Origin: an uncultured Lachnospiraceae bacterium
Lineage (GTDB): Bacteria > Bacillota > Clostridia > Lachnospirales > Lachnospiraceae
Assembly (NCBI GenBank): GCA_910580015.1
Contig: CAJTVT010000023.1
Span: forward strand, 3,706-44,545
Length of the DNA stretch: 40,840 nucleotides
Reading direction: 5' to 3'
The notes beneath the pieces are model-generated. The model had not been told where the DNA came from. It searched no databases and saw only the letters and a program-made list of their open reading frames with translations. The stretch's first letter is position 1; every line of letters begins with the position of its first letter. A program made the translations under genes and the position numbers. Shown one piece after another: positions 40,575-40,840 of the stretch.

Positions 40575-40642
40575 AGGCTGTGCAAAAGATATTGCACAGC
40601 CTGGAGTTCGGGGAGTACCTCCTGGACTCCGAAGAATCCAGG
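40575..40642 (+). ncRNA. Cluster of strong hairpins after the lipoprotein gene
   Basis: AGGCTGTGCAA (40575-40585) pairs exactly with TTGCACAGCCT (40592-40602). Immediately after it, GGAGT/ACTCC encloses GGAG/CTCC (40603-40630), and CTGGA (40601) can alternatively pair with TCCAG near 40637. There is no T-run, so it is not a classical terminator; it could be a processed 3' end, a decoy or a small structured RNA. Confidence 0.45.
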
Positions 40643-40671
40643 AAGCATGAGTTATGAAAAATTATATTAGC

Positions 40672-40699
40672 TTGGTAGCTAGTACGAGAATAGTATAAC
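40672..40699 (+). promoter_or_regulatory. Candidate promoter near the right edge
   Basis: TTGGTA (40672-40677), a 16-base spacer and TATAAC (40694-40699). It would give a short transcript ending at the terminator at 40813. Confidence 0.35.
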
Positions 40700-40773
40700 C
40701 AGAGATTGTGACCTTTATGTGAAAAAACAAATAAAATTTCAAAAAAAATATAAAAAAAGTATAAATTTTTATA

Positions 40774-40813
40774 AGAACCTCTTGGGAAAAGATAAATGAA
40801 AAGAGGTTTTTTT
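40774..40813 (+). terminator. Intrinsic terminator at the right edge
   Basis: AACCTCTT (40776-40783) pairs with AAGAGGTT (40801-40808), followed by a run of T. The last bases of the window are AT-rich with no gene visible. Confidence 0.8.
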
Positions 40814-40840
40814 ATATTTTGAAAAAAAACACTTTGAAAA

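Overview
The window comes from a low-GC, Gram-positive, anaerobic-type bacterium. I infer Clostridia, most likely Lachnospiraceae. The evidence is AT-rich DNA, strong AGGAGG-type ribosome binding sites, a sporulation regulator (SpoVT), a Firmicutes-type LexA box, a Firmicutes L10 leader, an unusually long ribosomal protein L17, and several soluble or lipoprotein-coupled chemoreceptors. The genus cannot be fixed from sequence alone. Codon use is fairly uniform, apart from rpsD and its flanks.

Layout. 1-3.8 kb: tail of an unknown gene, then a MacB/FtsX-type ABC ATPase and permease. 4.0-8.8 kb (minus): an operon of a YhaO/SbcD-like nuclease, a short membrane-anchored YhaN/SbcC-like ATPase and a class A penicillin-binding protein. 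9.1-14.1 kb: a polysaccharide deacetylase lipoprotein, spoVT, a soluble PocR-domain chemoreceptor, a two-domain PPK2 polyphosphate kinase, acylphosphatase and an ArsC/Spx-type protein. 14.2-22 kb: rpmG-secE-nusG-rplK-rplA-rplJ-rplL followed directly by rpmJ-rpsM-rpsK-rpsD-rpoA-rplQ. 22.3-24.7 kb: a coiled-coil protein of unknown function and a FliD-like protein. 24.9-27 kb: an XRE regulator, a TipA-like MerR regulator with its own 19-bp-spacer promoter, and a flavodoxin. 27.2-32.7 kb: a hemerythrin/CheX-like/receiver fusion, a small possible Imm51-type protein, and a solute-binding lipoprotein next to a chemoreceptor. 33-37.9 kb: uvrB-uvrA behind a LexA box. 38-40.4 kb: a dCACHE-type chemoreceptor translationally coupled to an FMN-binding lipoprotein, followed by a non-coding tail with repeats and hairpins.

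How the genes fit together. The ribosomal block is the housekeeping core, but it is discontinuous. Everything normally found between rplL and rpmJ in Firmicutes (rpoB, rpoC, the str, S10 and spc operons, infA) is missing here, and rpmJ has its own strong promoter. That is either a real rearrangement or an assembly join. rpsD and its flanks look like a recombined foreign tract, and three long structured leaders lie inside the alpha-operon part.

A second theme is extracytoplasmic and redox sensing by chemotaxis-type proteins: three receptors, two of them paired with a secreted lipoprotein, a hemerythrin-CheX-REC fusion and a FliD-like protein. No flagellar or che core operon is visible in the window. 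The most promising candidates for undescribed biology are the two chemoreceptor-lipoprotein pairs, the coiled-coil/FliD-like pair, the multibranched RNA before rpoA, and the rplL/rpmJ junction.
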